Source of the DNA: Acidobacteriota bacterium
GTDB lineage: Bacteria; Acidobacteriota; Terriglobia; UBA7540
Length of the DNA stretch: 11,622 bases
Direction: 5' to 3'
Assembly: GCA_021784615.1 (NCBI GenBank)
Contig: JAJYHU010000410.1
Location: forward strand, 1 to 11,622
Shown: positions 1-6,703 of the stretch, in pieces
Layout: each line of letters begins with the position of its first letter
Position numbering within the stretch: the first letter of the stretch is position 1
Made by a program: the position numbers and the translations under genes
The notes under the pieces: model-generated
Told to the model about the DNA's origin: nothing
The model's input: the letters and a program-made list of their open reading frames with translations, nothing else
Databases searched by the model: none

Positions 1-2286
1 GGTGGCCTCGTGGCGCACCACGTGCCCAAGACCGTCCTCAATGTCCACGGTGGTGTACCACGTGCTGCCGCCGAGCAATTGCGAAGTTGTCACGCTCGGG
101 CTGGGCGGGCTGTCGTTGTATGCGTAGGTGGTCTCGCCGCCGTCCGGATACGAGACCGACGTGAGCCGCCCGAGCAGAGTGCCGGAAGAATAGTTTGTCG
201 TCTGGTTGTTCTGGTCGGTGGAACTGGCCAGGTGCCCGGTGGGGCAATCATACACGAAGCTCTCGGTCGTGCCATCGGGATTAACGATCCCGCTCAAGTA
301 GGTGTCTTCGCAACTGTCGGCGTATTGTGTGCGATTGTTTTTCGGGTCGGTTCTGGAAAGTTGCTGTCCTGCGTCGTCGTAGGTGTAGACGGTGGGAAGC
401 ATGGAGCTGTTGGTGTTATCCCAGACCGATTTCGTTGTCGCGTTGCCACGGTTGTTGTTCGAAGAAGAATAATTTGTGTAATCGTGGCCGGCCAGGCTGG
501 AGGTCGCCGACACGGGGGTCTGGTCGTAGTTATAGGTTGTCAGGGCCGCCTGGCTTGCCCCTGAGCAGGTCCCGGCGCCGTCGCACACCTGAATGCTCGA
601 GGGCCTGTCCACGATGTAAAAACCTCGGAAGTCCTGAAGCCCCGAAGCGTAGCTTATGTTCGTGGTCCTCGTCGATCCGTCATAGTTCGTTTCAACTTTC
701 TGCGTAAGCTGGGAGTAGCCGTTGTATGTGTATGAAACAGACGAGGTGCTCCCGTTATCCAGCGTTGTCTGCTCGCTTTTGATAAGGTACTGGTCATACC
801 ATTGCTTCTTGACGGTGCGCAACAATGGCCCCGAGCCGTCGCCGGAATAGTATTGGATTTGCTGCTCCACGGGGACATAGGAATAGACTAAGGGCGAGGA
901 GCCGTCATTAGGCTGGGCCTGAATCTGAAAAGGGCTGTACGTGTATATCGTCTCCAGATTGTCCATTCCCGGCGTGGACTGAGTGACGACTGTTGTTTTG
1001 CTGCTCCACGTGCTGGATGTGCTTCCCCCAAAATCTGTCGAATACGGCCCGAAGTATTGCGTCAGGGCCACGCTCGTGCCGTCGAAGCTCACTTGCCGCT
1101 CGGTGATGACCGGCTTGCCATACTGATACCCGCATGCGCCGGCATCGCCCGAGGTATTGTACATTTCAATGCCTTCTGACAGTGAGTTAACACCCCACGT
1201 GTACTTCACCCATCCGCCCGTGGGATAAACGATCTCGTCCAGAAATCCATAGGTGCTGTCGTAGTAAAAGTGGTAGCTTTGGCCATTGGGGAGGGTGATT
1301 TGGGTTATCACGCTGTTCGTACCCTGGTCCTGCACCCACGCCGCGCAATTCCCGTTGCTGAATGCATGTTCCCACCCGGGGTTGTAGTTGTAGGATGCCG
1401 AACCATAATAAATGTAGTAAGGGTTTGACAGCCCGGCGACTGTAATGGTGGTCGCTGACCCGCTGGTGCCGAACGTCAGGGGCTGGCGGCCATCTGTGTC
1501 TTTCCCATTTGAAATCATGTTGCCATTCCGGTCTTCCATTAGATAGAAGGGCGCTTGGGCGCCGGACACCACAGGCTCGCCAAATTCATAGACCATACCA
1601 TCTGCGCTCACGACATCCGCGAAGCCGTAGGAGGTGCCGGCCGGGTCGACGTTCGCTCGATAATGATCGTCACCGCCGGTTAAGTACTGGGGAATAACCC
1701 CTCCCAGTTGCCCGCAGGATGATAAAGTCGCCTCGTCCCACGCGGACACGTGCAGGGCGTGACGCCCGCCCGAGGGATCCGTGAACATGTAGTCCACCCA
1801 ATAGTCGCATAGGTCCACCCCGCTGGGGTCATAGTAAGACATCTTTATTGCCGTCAGGGAGACCGAAGGAATCGTCCCCCATCCACCTCCTGTGTTAATC
1901 CACTGCATGGAGCCGTTGCTTGCCGAACTGGTGGGGTAAGTTATTCCATTTGAATTGTAGACGTACGCCACCGGCACCGTGAACCCGCGGCTCTCGGGCA
2001 CCGGGATGTTAATCCGCACGGTGAGCGAGCCGTTTGCCGGGTTCACCGTCTCCGCCAGCCCGTGGATATAATCGTGGCGCGCTCCGGGGATCGGCGTCGA
2101 CTGATCGTCTGTCACGTTGGTGAACTGCGCGCGGCACAAGGGCGCGGCGAATAGAATCACAAGAGCGCCGGCCAGCAGGCGCCAGCCCACTTCACGCGCT
2201 CTGGCGCGAGCCGGAAAGGAGAATAACGAACGTCGAAACCAGGAATGCAGCGAGCGGCTTACCTGCGATAGATCGGCCAGGCACAC
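1..2286 (-). CDS. RHS/YD-repeat secreted protein, C-terminal part beyond the window (partial)
   Basis: The minus-strand frame is open from an in-frame TAG at 2326-2328 to the window edge, giving 762 codons with no stop. I chose GTG at 2286-2284 because GGAGGTGAT lies just before it (4 nt after GGAGG). No in-frame ATG lies near the start. A basic N-terminus precedes a hydrophobic stretch at residues 37-50 and a likely signal-peptidase site after CRA (residue 53). An alternative GTG at 2190 would give a more usual 21-residue signal peptide but has a poor ribosome site. Residues 54 to about 430 are rich in Gly, Tyr, Ser and Thr, as in the N-terminal shell of RHS proteins. From about residue 440 there are YD-type repeats, for example YTYDDAGQQLSRTDPKN near 634-650 and FVYDCPTGHLASSTDQNN after it. 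RHS proteins form a beta-cage that often carries a variable C-terminal toxin or effector; that end is not visible. Family call is sure, function is not. Confidence 0.9.
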   Translation of the reverse strand, partial: MCLADLSQVSRSLHSWFRRSLFSFPARARAREVGWRLLAGALVILFAAPLCRAQFTNVTDDQSTPIPGARHDYIHGLAETVNPANGSLTVRINIPVPESRGFTVPVAYVYNSNGITYPTSSASNGSMQWINTGGGWGTIPSVSLTAIKMSYYDPSGVDLCDYWVDYMFTDPSGGRHALHVSAWDEATLSSCGQLGGVIPQYLTGGDDHYRANVDPAGTSYGFADVVSADGMVYEFGEPVVSGAQAPFYLMEDRNGNMISNGKDTDGRQPLTFGTSGSATTITVAGLSNPYYIYYGSASYNYNPGWEHAFSNGNCAAWVQDQGTNSVITQITLPNGQSYHFYYDSTYGFLDEIVYPTGGWVKYTWGVNSLSEGIEMYNTSGDAGACGYQYGKPVITERQVSFDGTSVALTQYFGPYSTDFGGSTSSTWSSKTTVVTQSTPGMDNLETIYTYSPFQIQAQPNDGSSPLVYSYVPVEQQIQYYSGDGSGPLLRTVKKQWYDQYLIKSEQTTLDNGSTSSVSYTYNGYSQLTQKVETNYDGSTRTTNISYASGLQDFRGFYIVDRPSSIQVCDGAGTCSGASQAALTTYNYDQTPVSATSSLAGHDYTNYSSSNNNRGNATTKSVWDNTNSSMLPTVYTYDDAGQQLSRTDPKNNRTQYADSCEDTYLSGIVNPDGTTESFVYDCPTGHLASSTDQNNQTTNYSSGTLLGRLTSVSYPDGGETTYAYNDSPPSPSVTTSQLLGGSTWYTTVDIEDGLGHVVRHEAT

Positions 2287-2356
2287 ATCACCTCCGCGTG
2301 GAGCGTCAGCTTGCCTCTTACCTGACTATGCAACCACTGAATTATGGATGCCAAAT

Positions 2357-2385
2357 TAGATAATGCTTCGTTCGGATTTTGTCAA
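2357..2385 (-). promoter_or_regulatory. Probable promoter of the RHS gene
   Basis: On the minus strand a perfect -35 TTGACA (2385-2380) is followed after 17 nt by TATCTA (2362-2357), or after 19 nt by the better -10 TCTAAT (2360-2355). Transcription would start near 2350, about 60 nt before the chosen GTG start. The TTGACA contains the TGA stop codon of the upstream lipoprotein fragment, so the two genes abut. Confidence 0.5.
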
Positions 2386-2663
2386 GGACAATTTTGATTG
2401 CGGAGCAAAAGGTTTTGGGATCTCGCCGAGACAGTGACAGAAGCCGAGTTTCCAGGCTGGACGGTAAGGCTCGTGGGCGAGACGGAAACTGTAAAGTTCG
2501 CTGGAGGTTGGCTGGGGCTGCAGCCAGATTGCGAGCTGCCTGCGCCGCCACAGGAAACGAGCAGCAGCCCCGAAACAATCAGCGCGGCCGCCAGGAGCGC
2601 GAGACACCTTGGGCAGAGCGGCCGTCCATCCCTTGGTTTGCCTTGCCTGCCGAGGCTCCTCAT
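2382..2663 (-). CDS. Short lipoprotein with a single incomplete Ig-like segment, probable gene remnant
   Basis: The frame encodes 93 residues from ATG 2663, preceded by a G-rich ribosome site (AAGGGGGACAAG). A start 16 codons upstream is possible but has no such site. Residues 1-20 are strongly basic, followed by a hydrophobic segment ending in a lipobox (LLVSC, with GG after), so a lipid-anchored envelope protein is likely. The mature part is a Ser/Gly/Pro linker followed by FTVSVSPTSLTVQPGNSAS, which matches the opening strands of Ig-like/BACON-type domains that occur in tandem in secreted proteins. The domain stops about 25 residues in, with an unrelated tail of about 14 residues. A true domain needs about 80-100 residues, so the gene is probably a truncated remnant; a genuine small lipoprotein cannot be excluded. 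It lies between kdsB and the RHS gene on the same strand. Confidence 0.5.
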   Translation of the reverse strand: MRSLGRQGKPRDGRPLCPRCLALLAAALIVSGLLLVSCGGAGSSQSGCSPSQPPANFTVSVSPTSLTVQPGNSASVTVSARSQNLLLRNQNCP

Positions 2664-2688
2664 CTTGTCCCCCTTGGGAAAGGCGGAT

Positions 2689-2694
2689 TCTATA
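2689..2694 (-). promoter_or_regulatory. Possible -10 box of the lipoprotein fragment
   Basis: TATAGA on the minus strand lies 25 nt before the chosen ATG at 2663, at a suitable distance for a short leader. The only -35 candidate (TTGCTT, 15 nt upstream) is poorly spaced. Confidence 0.3.
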
Positions 2695-2825
2695 CCAGGT
2701 TTTGAGAGCAAGCAATATTAAATACAGCAACGTTTTGGCGCGATCATCATAGGCCGGTGAGCCGCCAGCCACGCCCGACGCGAGCCATGCACGCTACGCT
2801 CTATATATAGGCTACATACAGCGGC

Positions 2826-2872
2826 TTGTCCCGAAAGGCCCGAAAATGGGATTTGGGGGATTTTCGGGACAA
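2826..2872. repeat. Hairpin-forming repeat with two alternative stems (copy 1 of a repeated core)
   Basis: TTGTCCCGAAA (2826-2836) pairs exactly with TTTCGGGACAA (2862-2872). A second left arm, CCCGAAAAT (2839-2847), pairs exactly with ATTTTCGGG (2860-2868), so the two stems exclude each other. The loop contains the 17-mer AAATGGGATTTGGGGGA (2844-2860), which recurs inverted at 10529-10545. On the plus strand it is followed by AAAAATTTTT, but no plus-strand gene lies upstream, so I read it as a dispersed intergenic repeat, not a terminator. Confidence 0.6.
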
Positions 2873-3009
2873 AAATTTTTAGCCTTTGCAATATATTGAA
2901 AACGCAGTGGTTAAAGAAATTAAGCGCCGGCCAAAATCGCTTTTCGAGCAAAAGTTATTTCAAAACGGCGCACCGGGTAGAATTTACAGTTTGCGGTTGG
3001 CAGGCGCAC

Positions 3010-3759
3010 TCAGCGCGGAGGAAGACGGATACCGCGCTCGCGGAAATACTGCTCGACCTTTGCGAAGTCTTCTTCGGTATCGACGCCGACCGTATCCTGC
3101 AAGGTCTCAGCAACCACAATCGGAATGCCGTTGTGCAAAAAGCGGAGTTGCTCAAGGCTCTCGTCGATTTCCAGCTGCGAAACCGGAAGCTGGCTGAGCG
3201 TTTCAAGCGCCGCTCGGGTGTAAGCATAAAAACCCAGGTGCTTGTAGTATTGTACGCGGCCTGCGCCATCCCGGTCATAAGGGATCAGGGCGCGGGAAAA
3301 GTACAACGCCCGGCCCTCAGAATCCGTAACGACTTTCACGTTGTTCGGATCGTGCGCCTCTTCGGTGGAAATGGCCACCTTCAGAGTTGAAACTTGCGTG
3401 CCGGCCCCCTCGCCAAAGGGAGCCAGCATCAACTCAATGTGCTCGGCGCTCACCATGGGTTCATCGCCCTGGATGTTAACGTAAACGTCCGCAGGCTCGC
3501 GGCCCATGACTTCAACGATCCGCTCCGTTCCGGAACGATGCTTTGATGAGGTCATCATGGCGGGTATGTGGAGATCGCGGCAGTGGGCCGAAACCTCCTC
3601 GGAATCGGTGGCCACCAGAAGACTCGAAAAACCGCGGCACTGGTTAGCACGACGGTAAATCCACTCAAGCATCGAGTGGCCGGCGATCAACCGCAGGGCC
3701 TTGCGAGGAAGCCGCGTCGATTCAAGCCGCACCGGAATGACACCAACAACTTTGCTCAT
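3010..3759 (-). CDS. kdsB: 3-deoxy-manno-octulosonate cytidylyltransferase (CMP-Kdo synthetase)
   Basis: KdsB activates Kdo with CTP to form CMP-Kdo and pyrophosphate, the donor for the inner core of lipopolysaccharide; it acts in the cytoplasm. The 249-residue length fits the family (about 240-260). Family motifs run in order: the nucleotide-binding loop IPVRLESTRLPRK (8-20), VATDSEEV (49-56), TSSKHRSGTER (70-80), NIQGDEP (95-101), HLGFYAY (174-180), IDESLEQLR (198-206) and GVDTEED near 225-231. I chose ATG 3759, which gives the usual MSKVVGVIP opening; a TTG two codons upstream is possible. No clear Shine-Dalgarno sequence precedes it. It is transcribed away from the PurM-like gene across a 110-nt gap that may hold a weak promoter (TTGCCA at 3806-3801). 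No other Kdo genes are visible nearby. Confidence is high. Confidence 0.95.
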   Translation of the reverse strand: MSKVVGVIPVRLESTRLPRKALRLIAGHSMLEWIYRRANQCRGFSSLLVATDSEEVSAHCRDLHIPAMMTSSKHRSGTERIVEVMGREPADVYVNIQGDEPMVSAEHIELMLAPFGEGAGTQVSTLKVAISTEEAHDPNNVKVVTDSEGRALYFSRALIPYDRDGAGRVQYYKHLGFYAYTRAALETLSQLPVSQLEIDESLEQLRFLHNGIPIVVAETLQDTVGVDTEEDFAKVEQYFRERGIRLPPR

Positions 3760-3830
3760 ATTCAACAGGACAGCAGGAGATTAACCCGTCACGCGAATCT
3801 TGGCAAGCCTCATGAGCGGCAAAAGCGGTG

Positions 3831-3860
3831 TTGGCCCGGGCGCGGAAAGCGCGTTATACT
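3831..3860 (+). promoter_or_regulatory. Probable promoter of the PurM/HypE-like gene, possibly giving a leaderless transcript
   Basis: TTGGCC (3831-3836; 4 of 6 matches to the -35 consensus) and TATACT (3855-3860; 5 of 6 matches to the -10) are 18 nt apart. The likely start codon, ATG 3870, begins only 9 nt after the -10. A normal start site near 3867 would leave a leader of 0-3 nt, which agrees with the absence of a Shine-Dalgarno sequence. Confidence 0.45.
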
Positions 3861-3869
3861 CACCAAGCG

Positions 3870-4913
3870 ATGCCGCCCAAGAGACCGCTTCCGGTGGGAA
3901 AGCTTCCTCCCAGCGTGCTCAAAAAACTGCTGCGCTCCTGTACCTTCCCGAAGTCCTCCGGAGTCATCCTGGGGCCCCGATATGGAGAGGATGCCGCGGT
4001 CGTCGCGGTGGGTGGAAAGTGCCTCGTTGCGAAGACCGATCCGATCACATTCACCGGCGACCGCAGCGGCTGGTATGCAGTGAACATCAACGCCAATGAC
4101 CTTGCCGCGCTCGGCGCGCGCCCGCGCTGGTTCCTTGCCACGTTTCTGCTTCCTGAAAGGAAAACAACCGCGGCCACGGCGCAGCGCCTCTTTAAAGAAA
4201 CACTAAAGGCCTGTCGCGACTTGGACGTTAGCTTATGCGGCGGCCACACGGAGGTCACTTCCGGCCTTGACCGCCCGATTGTCGTCGGTCTGATGCTTGG
4301 GGAAGTTGAGAAGGCCAAGCTGGTCCGGAAAAGCCGGCAGCGGCCCGGAGATGCGATCATTCTGACGAAGGGCGTAGCCATCGAAGGGACGGCGATCCTG
4401 GCGCGCGAGAAGGCCGGCTTGCTGCGGAAAAAACTGGGAACGACTTTCGTCCGGCATGCGCAGCGCCTGCGCCTGCATCCAGGAATCAGCGTGGTGCGTG
4501 ACGCTCAGGTGGCGCTCAAGTACGGCGGGATTCACGCCATGCACGACCCTACTGAAGGAGGTCTGGTAACAGCCCTATACGAGTTGGCGGATTCGGCGAA
4601 CGTGGGAATAGAAGTGTGGAAGGAGAAAATTCCCGTCTTACCCGAGACGCAGGCGCTTGCGAGAACCCTCGGCTTTGATCCCCTTGCGCTCCTCGCTTCC
4701 GGCGCGTTGCTCATTGTGGCGGGTCATGATAGCGGCCCGCGGGTTGTCCACGGCCTCTTGCACCATGGAATTCGTGCGGAGATTATCGGTAAAATTCGCG
4801 GCAGGAAAGATGGAATCTCGATTACAGAAGGGCGCCGGAAAAAAGCTCTCCGCATCCCCGCGCAGGATGAGATTGCGCGCCTTTTGAGCGGCGCTTCCTG
4901 CGACAAGAAGTAA
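3870..4913 (+). CDS. AIR synthase-related (PurM/HypE-like) ATP-binding protein, substrate unknown
   Basis: The 347-residue protein belongs to the PurM-like superfamily (PurM, ThiL, SelD, HypE), which use ATP to activate or phosphorylate a small substrate. Visible family landmarks are the glycine/acid motif GPRYGEDAAVV (35-45), KTDPIT (55-60), NDLAALGARPRWFL (76-89), CGGHTEVTS (123-131), the loop KGVAIEGTAILA (167-178), HDPTEGGLVTAL (225-236) in the C-terminal half, and ASGALLIVA (276-284). The HDPTEGG and IEGTAILA forms resemble HypE-like and archaeal AIR-synthase-related proteins. True HypE ends in a conserved PRIC cysteine motif that receives the carbamoyl group; this protein ends GASCDKK and no hyp genes are nearby, so a hydrogenase role is unlikely. 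I chose ATG 3870; a GTG at 3828 in the same frame would lie upstream of the likely promoter -10. Family is clear, reaction is unknown. Confidence 0.8.
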   Translation: MPPKRPLPVGKLPPSVLKKLLRSCTFPKSSGVILGPRYGEDAAVVAVGGKCLVAKTDPITFTGDRSGWYAVNINANDLAALGARPRWFLATFLLPERKTTAATAQRLFKETLKACRDLDVSLCGGHTEVTSGLDRPIVVGLMLGEVEKAKLVRKSRQRPGDAIILTKGVAIEGTAILAREKAGLLRKKLGTTFVRHAQRLRLHPGISVVRDAQVALKYGGIHAMHDPTEGGLVTALYELADSANVGIEVWKEKIPVLPETQALARTLGFDPLALLASGALLIVAGHDSGPRVVHGLLHHGIRAEIIGKIRGRKDGISITEGRRKKALRIPAQDEIARLLSGASCDKK

Positions 4914-4919
4914 TGTCGT

Positions 4920-4938
4920 GCCCGGCCCGCAACCGGGC
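4920..4938 (+). other. Small GC-rich hairpin after the PurM-like gene
   Basis: GCCCGG (4920-4925) and CCGGGC (4933-4938) form a 6-bp stem with a 7-nt loop, 7 nt after the stop codon. No T-run follows, so it is not a standard intrinsic terminator; it may protect the 3' end or do nothing. Confidence 0.3.
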
Positions 4939-4940
4939 GC

Positions 4941-4949
4941 TGTGGAGAA
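4941..4949 (-). promoter_or_regulatory. DnaA box upstream of dnaA (1 mismatch)
   Basis: The minus strand reads TTCTCCACA, one mismatch from TTATCCACA. It occupies the -35 position of the TATAAT at 4962-4967, a layout that would allow DnaA to repress its own gene. Confidence 0.5.
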
Positions 4950-4961
4950 GTGGAAGTTCTT

Positions 4962-4967
4962 TATAAT
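4962..4967 (+). promoter_or_regulatory. Candidate dnaA promoter -10 (perfect TATAAT)
   Basis: TATAAT matches the -10 consensus exactly. No good -35 lies 16-18 nt upstream; that space is occupied by the DnaA box at 4941-4949. It would yield a leader of about 250 nt before the chosen dnaA start. Confidence 0.4.
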
Positions 4968-5118
4968 CTTAACAATTCATAGGCGGATGGGCCATTGGAA
5001 TCAAGCGGGTTATGTGCTAACCTTATAGGTTGAACAAAACTGAAAGACAGCACAGTAGGACGCCCGCTTAGGGAAAGCAAAGCGCCAACAAAGTAGAGAA
5101 CGTCAGGGGGATCAATCG

Positions 5119-5127
5119 AGTGGATAA
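5119..5127 (-). promoter_or_regulatory. DnaA box in the dnaA leader (1 mismatch)
   Basis: The minus strand reads TTATCCACT, which differs from the TTATCCACA consensus only at the last base. It is about 100 nt before the dnaA start. Confidence 0.55.
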
Positions 5128-5223
5128 GACCCTCGGAATCCGCCATCCAGAAGAGTGGAGGCTTTATTAAGACCCCAAAAACTCAACTGGCGAGAAACCT
5201 CCGGTCTGCCATTTTGCGCCACT

Positions 5224-6546
5224 ATGAATGCCTGGCAAGAAGTCCTCAACTATCTCAGGACGAAGGTGAACACCCAAAGCTACCAGACTTGGCTGAAGCC
5301 GACTCGCTTCGCCCATGCGGAAATGGACACTCTGGTCGTCCGGGTTCCCAACCGGGAATTTGAAGAATGGATCCAGGACCATTTCGGCAGCACCATTCAG
5401 GAAGCTCTTGAGCAGTTGCGGCTGGGATTTCGCGAGATCCGTTACGAACTTGAGGCTCCCTCGGAGAAGAAGACGGCTGGAAACGGAGAGGTAAAACCCT
5501 TGCAAGGGAAGCTCGATTTCGAGTCCATCGAGCACCAACTCAACGCGCGGTATACCTTTGATACGTTTGTGGTGGGGTCCTGCAACCAATTTGCTCATGC
5601 CGCGGCGCGGGCGGTCGCTGAAACACCTGCTAAGGCCTACAACCCTCTTTTTCTCTACGGCGGGGTTGGCCTGGGGAAAACACACTTGATGCAGGCTGTG
5701 GGACATTTGATCAAGAAGAGGCAAAGTGAAATGCGCCTGGCTTACGTCTCATCAGAAGCCTTTACGAACGAGGTGATCAACTCCTTGCGCTTTGACCGCA
5801 TGGTTTCCTTCCGCGAGAAATATCGGAACGTGGATATTCTTTTAATGGATGACATTGAATTCATCTCCGGCAAGGAAAGGACTCAAGAAGAATTTTTCCA
5901 CACATTCAACACTCTTTATGAAGCGCAAAAGCAGGTGGTAATTTCAAGCGACCAAGCCCCCAAGGATATTCCGGGCCTGGAGGAACGTCTGCGCTCACGG
6001 TTTGCCTGGGGCTTGACCGCCGATCTCCAACCGCCGGACATTGAGACGAAGCGGGCCATTCTGGCCAAAAAGAGCGATGCTCAGGGAGTTCACCTGCCCG
6101 AAGGAGTCGAAGAATTTATCGCCACGCGCATCAAGTCAAGCGTCCGGGACTTGGAAGGGGCGCTAACGCGCCTGATTGCGTACTCTTCGTTGACCGGCGC
6201 GGAGATTTCCCTGCCGATGGCCCAGCAGGTCTTGAAGAATCTTGTGGATCTTGAACAGCGACGGGTGTCCATTGAGAATATCCAGAGGTTGGTCTGCCAG
6301 GAGTTCAATTTGACGTTGCCGCAGTTGAAGGCTAAGGATAACAGCCATTCCATTTCCTATCCCCGGCAGCTTGCTATGTACCTTGCAAAGGAGCTTACTC
6401 CCGCTTCACTGCCGCAAATAGGTAGGGAGTTTGGAGGCAAACACCACACGACAGTATTACACTCGATTCAAAAAATCGAGCGACTGAGAAAAGATGACCG
6501 GGATTTGAACAGGCTCATCAACAGGCTTAAGGACACATTAAATTAG
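5224..6546 (+). CDS. dnaA: Chromosomal replication initiator protein DnaA
   Basis: DnaA binds DnaA boxes and, in the ATP form, assembles on oriC to melt it and recruit helicase. From ATG 5224 the protein has 440 residues. Domain I is residues 1 to about 75 (MNAWQEVLNYL, WLKPTRF), followed by a short linker. The AAA+ domain shows Walker A GGVGLGKTH (146-154), Walker B DILLMDD (204-210), ERTQEEFFHTFN, the RLRSRF arginine-finger segment (255-260) and the sensor-2 helix SSVRDLEGALTRL. Domain IV ends with YPRQLAMYLAKEL and FGGKHHTTVLHS (residues 403-414), where most families have GGRDHTTV; here the Asp is His407. An upstream in-frame GTG (5155) would add 23 residues with no family resemblance, so I prefer 5224 although no Shine-Dalgarno sequence is visible there. 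It is flanked by DnaA boxes on both sides, suggesting autoregulation. Confidence 0.97.
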   Translation: MNAWQEVLNYLRTKVNTQSYQTWLKPTRFAHAEMDTLVVRVPNREFEEWIQDHFGSTIQEALEQLRLGFREIRYELEAPSEKKTAGNGEVKPLQGKLDFESIEHQLNARYTFDTFVVGSCNQFAHAAARAVAETPAKAYNPLFLYGGVGLGKTHLMQAVGHLIKKRQSEMRLAYVSSEAFTNEVINSLRFDRMVSFREKYRNVDILLMDDIEFISGKERTQEEFFHTFNTLYEAQKQVVISSDQAPKDIPGLEERLRSRFAWGLTADLQPPDIETKRAILAKKSDAQGVHLPEGVEEFIATRIKSSVRDLEGALTRLIAYSSLTGAEISLPMAQQVLKNLVDLEQRRVSIENIQRLVCQEFNLTLPQLKAKDNSHSISYPRQLAMYLAKELTPASLPQIGREFGGKHHTTVLHSIQKIERLRKDDRDLNRLINRLKDTLN

Positions 6547-6585
6547 GCTTGTGGTGTTTTCAACAATTCTAAGCGTGAAAAGAGT

Positions 6586-6594
6586 TGTGGATTT
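6586..6594 (-). promoter_or_regulatory. DnaA box in oriC (2 mismatches)
   Basis: The minus strand reads AAATCCACA. The TCCACA core is intact; the first two bases differ from TTATCCACA. Confidence 0.45.
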
Positions 6595-6639
6595 AAGAAT
6601 AGGCGGTAAAAATTCACAGCAACCCACAGAAAGCGAGAA

Positions 6640-6648
6640 GCATCCACA
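6640..6648 (+). promoter_or_regulatory. DnaA box in oriC (2 mismatches)
   Basis: The sequence GCATCCACA keeps ATCCACA of the consensus and differs at the first two bases. Confidence 0.45.
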
Positions 6649-6694
6649 AGGCTAAAATATACTGGTAGCCGCTCAACTCGCAAAGGTTAAGGGG

Positions 6695-6703
6695 TTTTCC
6701 ACA
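6695..6703 (+). promoter_or_regulatory. Best DnaA box in oriC (1 mismatch)
   Basis: TTTTCCACA differs from TTATCCACA at one base and points toward the trio-like TTACTACTA that begins 12 nt downstream, the orientation expected for a basal unwinding unit. Confidence 0.6.

Larger units (their letters stand above)
2664..3009. other. Gene-free stretch between lipoprotein fragment and kdsB
   Basis: This 346-nt interval has no frame I would call a gene. It holds the hairpin-forming repeat at 2826-2872 (listed separately), the palindrome AAAAATTTTT at 2871-2880, the palindrome CTATATATAG near 2802-2811 and the weak -10 box of the lipoprotein. No T-rich terminator hairpin is visible downstream of kdsB in its own reading direction. 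Confidence 0.6.
4914..5223 (+). other. dnaA leader region without a gene
   Basis: This 310-nt gap holds two near-consensus DnaA boxes, a perfect TATAAT and overlapping small inverted repeats at 5008-5031 (GGTTA/TAACC and AACCT/AGGTT). A frame in phase with dnaA extends up to GTG 5155, but its residues do not match the usual DnaA start. No other coding potential is seen. Confidence 0.6.

Noticed and set aside
10..564. Plus-strand 184-residue open frame at the left edge
   Set aside because: It is antisense to the RHS gene, whose YD-type repeats are readable throughout; its Val/Gly-rich product is typical of an antisense frame.
2862..2880. Intrinsic terminator on the plus strand
   Set aside because: The hairpin is followed by AAAAATTTTT, but no plus-strand gene ends upstream; the sequence core recurs elsewhere, so it is better read as a repeat.
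5155..5223. Upstream GTG start for dnaA
   Set aside because: The additional 23 residues do not resemble DnaA, while ATG 5224 gives the usual domain I opening.
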